Shown here in pieces: positions 12,656 to 13,459 of a DNA stretch of 13,459 bases (positions are counted from its first letter, which is position 1; every line of letters begins with the position of its first letter). The stretch comes from an uncultured Oscillospiraceae bacterium. GTDB taxonomy: Bacteria > Bacillota > Clostridia > Oscillospirales > Oscillospiraceae. Location: positions 1 to 13,459 of the forward strand of contig CALWWS010000256.1 of the NCBI GenBank assembly GCA_944385305.1. The letters run 5' to 3'. The notes beneath the pieces are model-generated. The model worked only from the letters and a program-made list of their open reading frames with translations, searched no databases and was not told the DNA's origin. The position numbers and the translations under genes are program-made.

Positions 12656-12703
12656 AATGCGTGTTACTCATTTAAATTAACTGAAAAGGATTGAGATAGA
12701 GCT

Positions 12704-13459
12704 ATGGCACAGGAGAAAAAGCAGGTGGAGCAGATCACCGATATGGAGGTGGACTTCGCCAAGTGGTTTACCGACGTGTGCAAGAAGGCGGAGCTCATCG
12801 ACTACTCCAGCGTGAAGGGCATGTTCATCTACCGGCCCTACGGCTACGCCATCTGGGAGAACATCCAGCGCATTCTGGACGGGGAGTTTAAGAAGTACGG
12901 CCACGAGAACGTGTACCTGCCCGTGCTCATTCCCGAGTCCCTGCTCCAGAAGGAGAAGGACCACGTGGAGGGCTTTGCCCCCGAGTGCGCCTGGGTGACC
13001 TACGGCGGCGGGGAGAAGCTGGAGGAGCGCATGTGCATCCGCCCCACCTCTGAGACCCTGTTTTGCGAGCACTACGCCAACATCATCCACTCCTGGCGTG
13101 ACCTGCCCAAGCTGTACAACCAGTGGTGCTCCGTGCTGCGGTGGGAGAAGACCTCCCGCCCCTTCCTGCGCCACCGGGAGTTTTTGTGGCAGGAGGGCCA
13201 CACCATGCACGCCACCGCTGAGGAGGCACGGGAGGAGACCGAGCGGATGCTCAATGTCTACGCCGACTTCTGCGAGAACGTGCTGGCCATGCCGGTGACC
13301 CGGGGGCGCAAGACCGACAAGGAGAAGTTCAACGGCGCGGAGGAGACCTATACCGTGGAGTGCATGATGCACGATAAGAAGGCCCTCCAGGCGGGCACCA
13401 GCCACTACTTTGGGGACGGCTTTGCCCGTGCCTTTGACATCACCTACACCGGCAAGGAC
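12704..13459 (+). CDS. proS: Prolyl-tRNA synthetase, N-terminal part
   Basis: The first 252 codons are present and the gene runs off the right edge. ProS charges tRNA-Pro with proline in the cytosol. The sequence is the type without the large editing insertion, shared by archaea, eukaryotes and many Clostridia: [22 protein letters not shown], then [16 protein letters not shown] (class II motif 1 region), the proline-binding [10 protein letters not shown], motif 2 [16 protein letters not shown], and [18 protein letters not shown] near the end of the window. The ATG at 12704 gives the normal N-terminus. Its ribosome site is weak: AAAAGGA is 13 nt away, with GATAGAG nearer. Confidence 0.96.
   Translation, partial: MAQEKKQVEQITDMEVDFAKWFTDVCKKAELIDYSSVKGMFIYRPYGYAIWENIQRILDGEFKKYGHENVYLPVLIPESLLQKEKDHVEGFAPECAWVTYGGGEKLEERMCIRPTSETLFCEHYANIIHSWRDLPKLYNQWCSVLRWEKTSRPFLRHREFLWQEGHTMHATAEEAREETERMLNVYADFCENVLAMPVTRGRKTDKEKFNGAEETYTVECMMHDKKALQAGTSHYFGDGFARAFDITYTGKD

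Noticed and set aside
12662..12703. T-box riboswitch before proS
   Set aside because: The predicted leader is only about 42 nt and contains no T-box sequence or antiterminator stem.

Overview
The window looks like the chromosome of a GC-rich, Gram-positive anaerobe of the Clostridia, probably an Oscillospiraceae-type gut bacterium (Flavonifractor/Intestinimonas-like; this is inference from gene content and style, not from a marker search). Pointers are strong GGAGG ribosome sites, frequent GTG/TTG starts, a FeoA-FeoA-FeoB-Cys-rich iron operon, a DUF3793 protein beside a short flavodoxin, an SLH-domain surface protein, and a ProS of the eukaryote/archaea-like type. I see no CRISPR array, tRNA, rRNA, insertion sequence or phage gene.

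Region 1 (1-4050) is a small catabolic module under sigma-54 control. On the minus strand a DHDPS/NAL-family aldolase, a 2-keto-4-pentenoate hydratase-family enzyme and the beginning of a third gene (possibly an amidohydrolase) form a tight operon. Divergent to it is a PrpR_N-PAS-AAA+-Fis-type sigma-54 activator. The intergenic region holds a near-ideal -24/-12 promoter pointing at the enzymes and, about 110 bp upstream of its predicted start point, a 16-bp-arm inverted repeat that is the obvious activator site. Two strong hairpins (3999-4097) end the activator gene and the converging operon.

Region 2 (4120-9326) is an iron regulon on both strands. Minus strand: a DUF3793 protein, a flavodoxin and a DtxR-like protein that has lost every canonical metal ligand. 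Upstream of these, also on the minus strand, is an intact short DtxR/MntR-type repressor. Plus strand: feoA1, feoA2, feoB and a 55-residue Cys-rich FeoB-associated membrane protein, closed by a terminator. Six copies of an imperfect palindrome, GTTAG-N6-CTAAC, sit at the two regulated promoters and before feoB. They tie both arms together and are the best candidate operator for the intact repressor. The economical model is that low iron releases the repressor, switching on ferrous iron import and replacing ferredoxin with flavodoxin, together with DUF3793 and the odd second DtxR-like protein.

Region 3 (9338-12072) contains a 41-residue minus-strand membrane peptide that resembles the anchor of a sporulation polysaccharide deacetylase without its catalytic domain, then a 771-residue secreted protein with three SLH domains and seven tandem ~70-residue beta-rich repeats. 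Nothing else is visible in the 9497-9641 gap.

Region 4 (12081-13459) has an unrecognised 154-residue minus-strand gene divergent from the start of proS. The gap between them carries an 11-bp inverted repeat that places the same GTGCATAAAAT sequence facing each gene.
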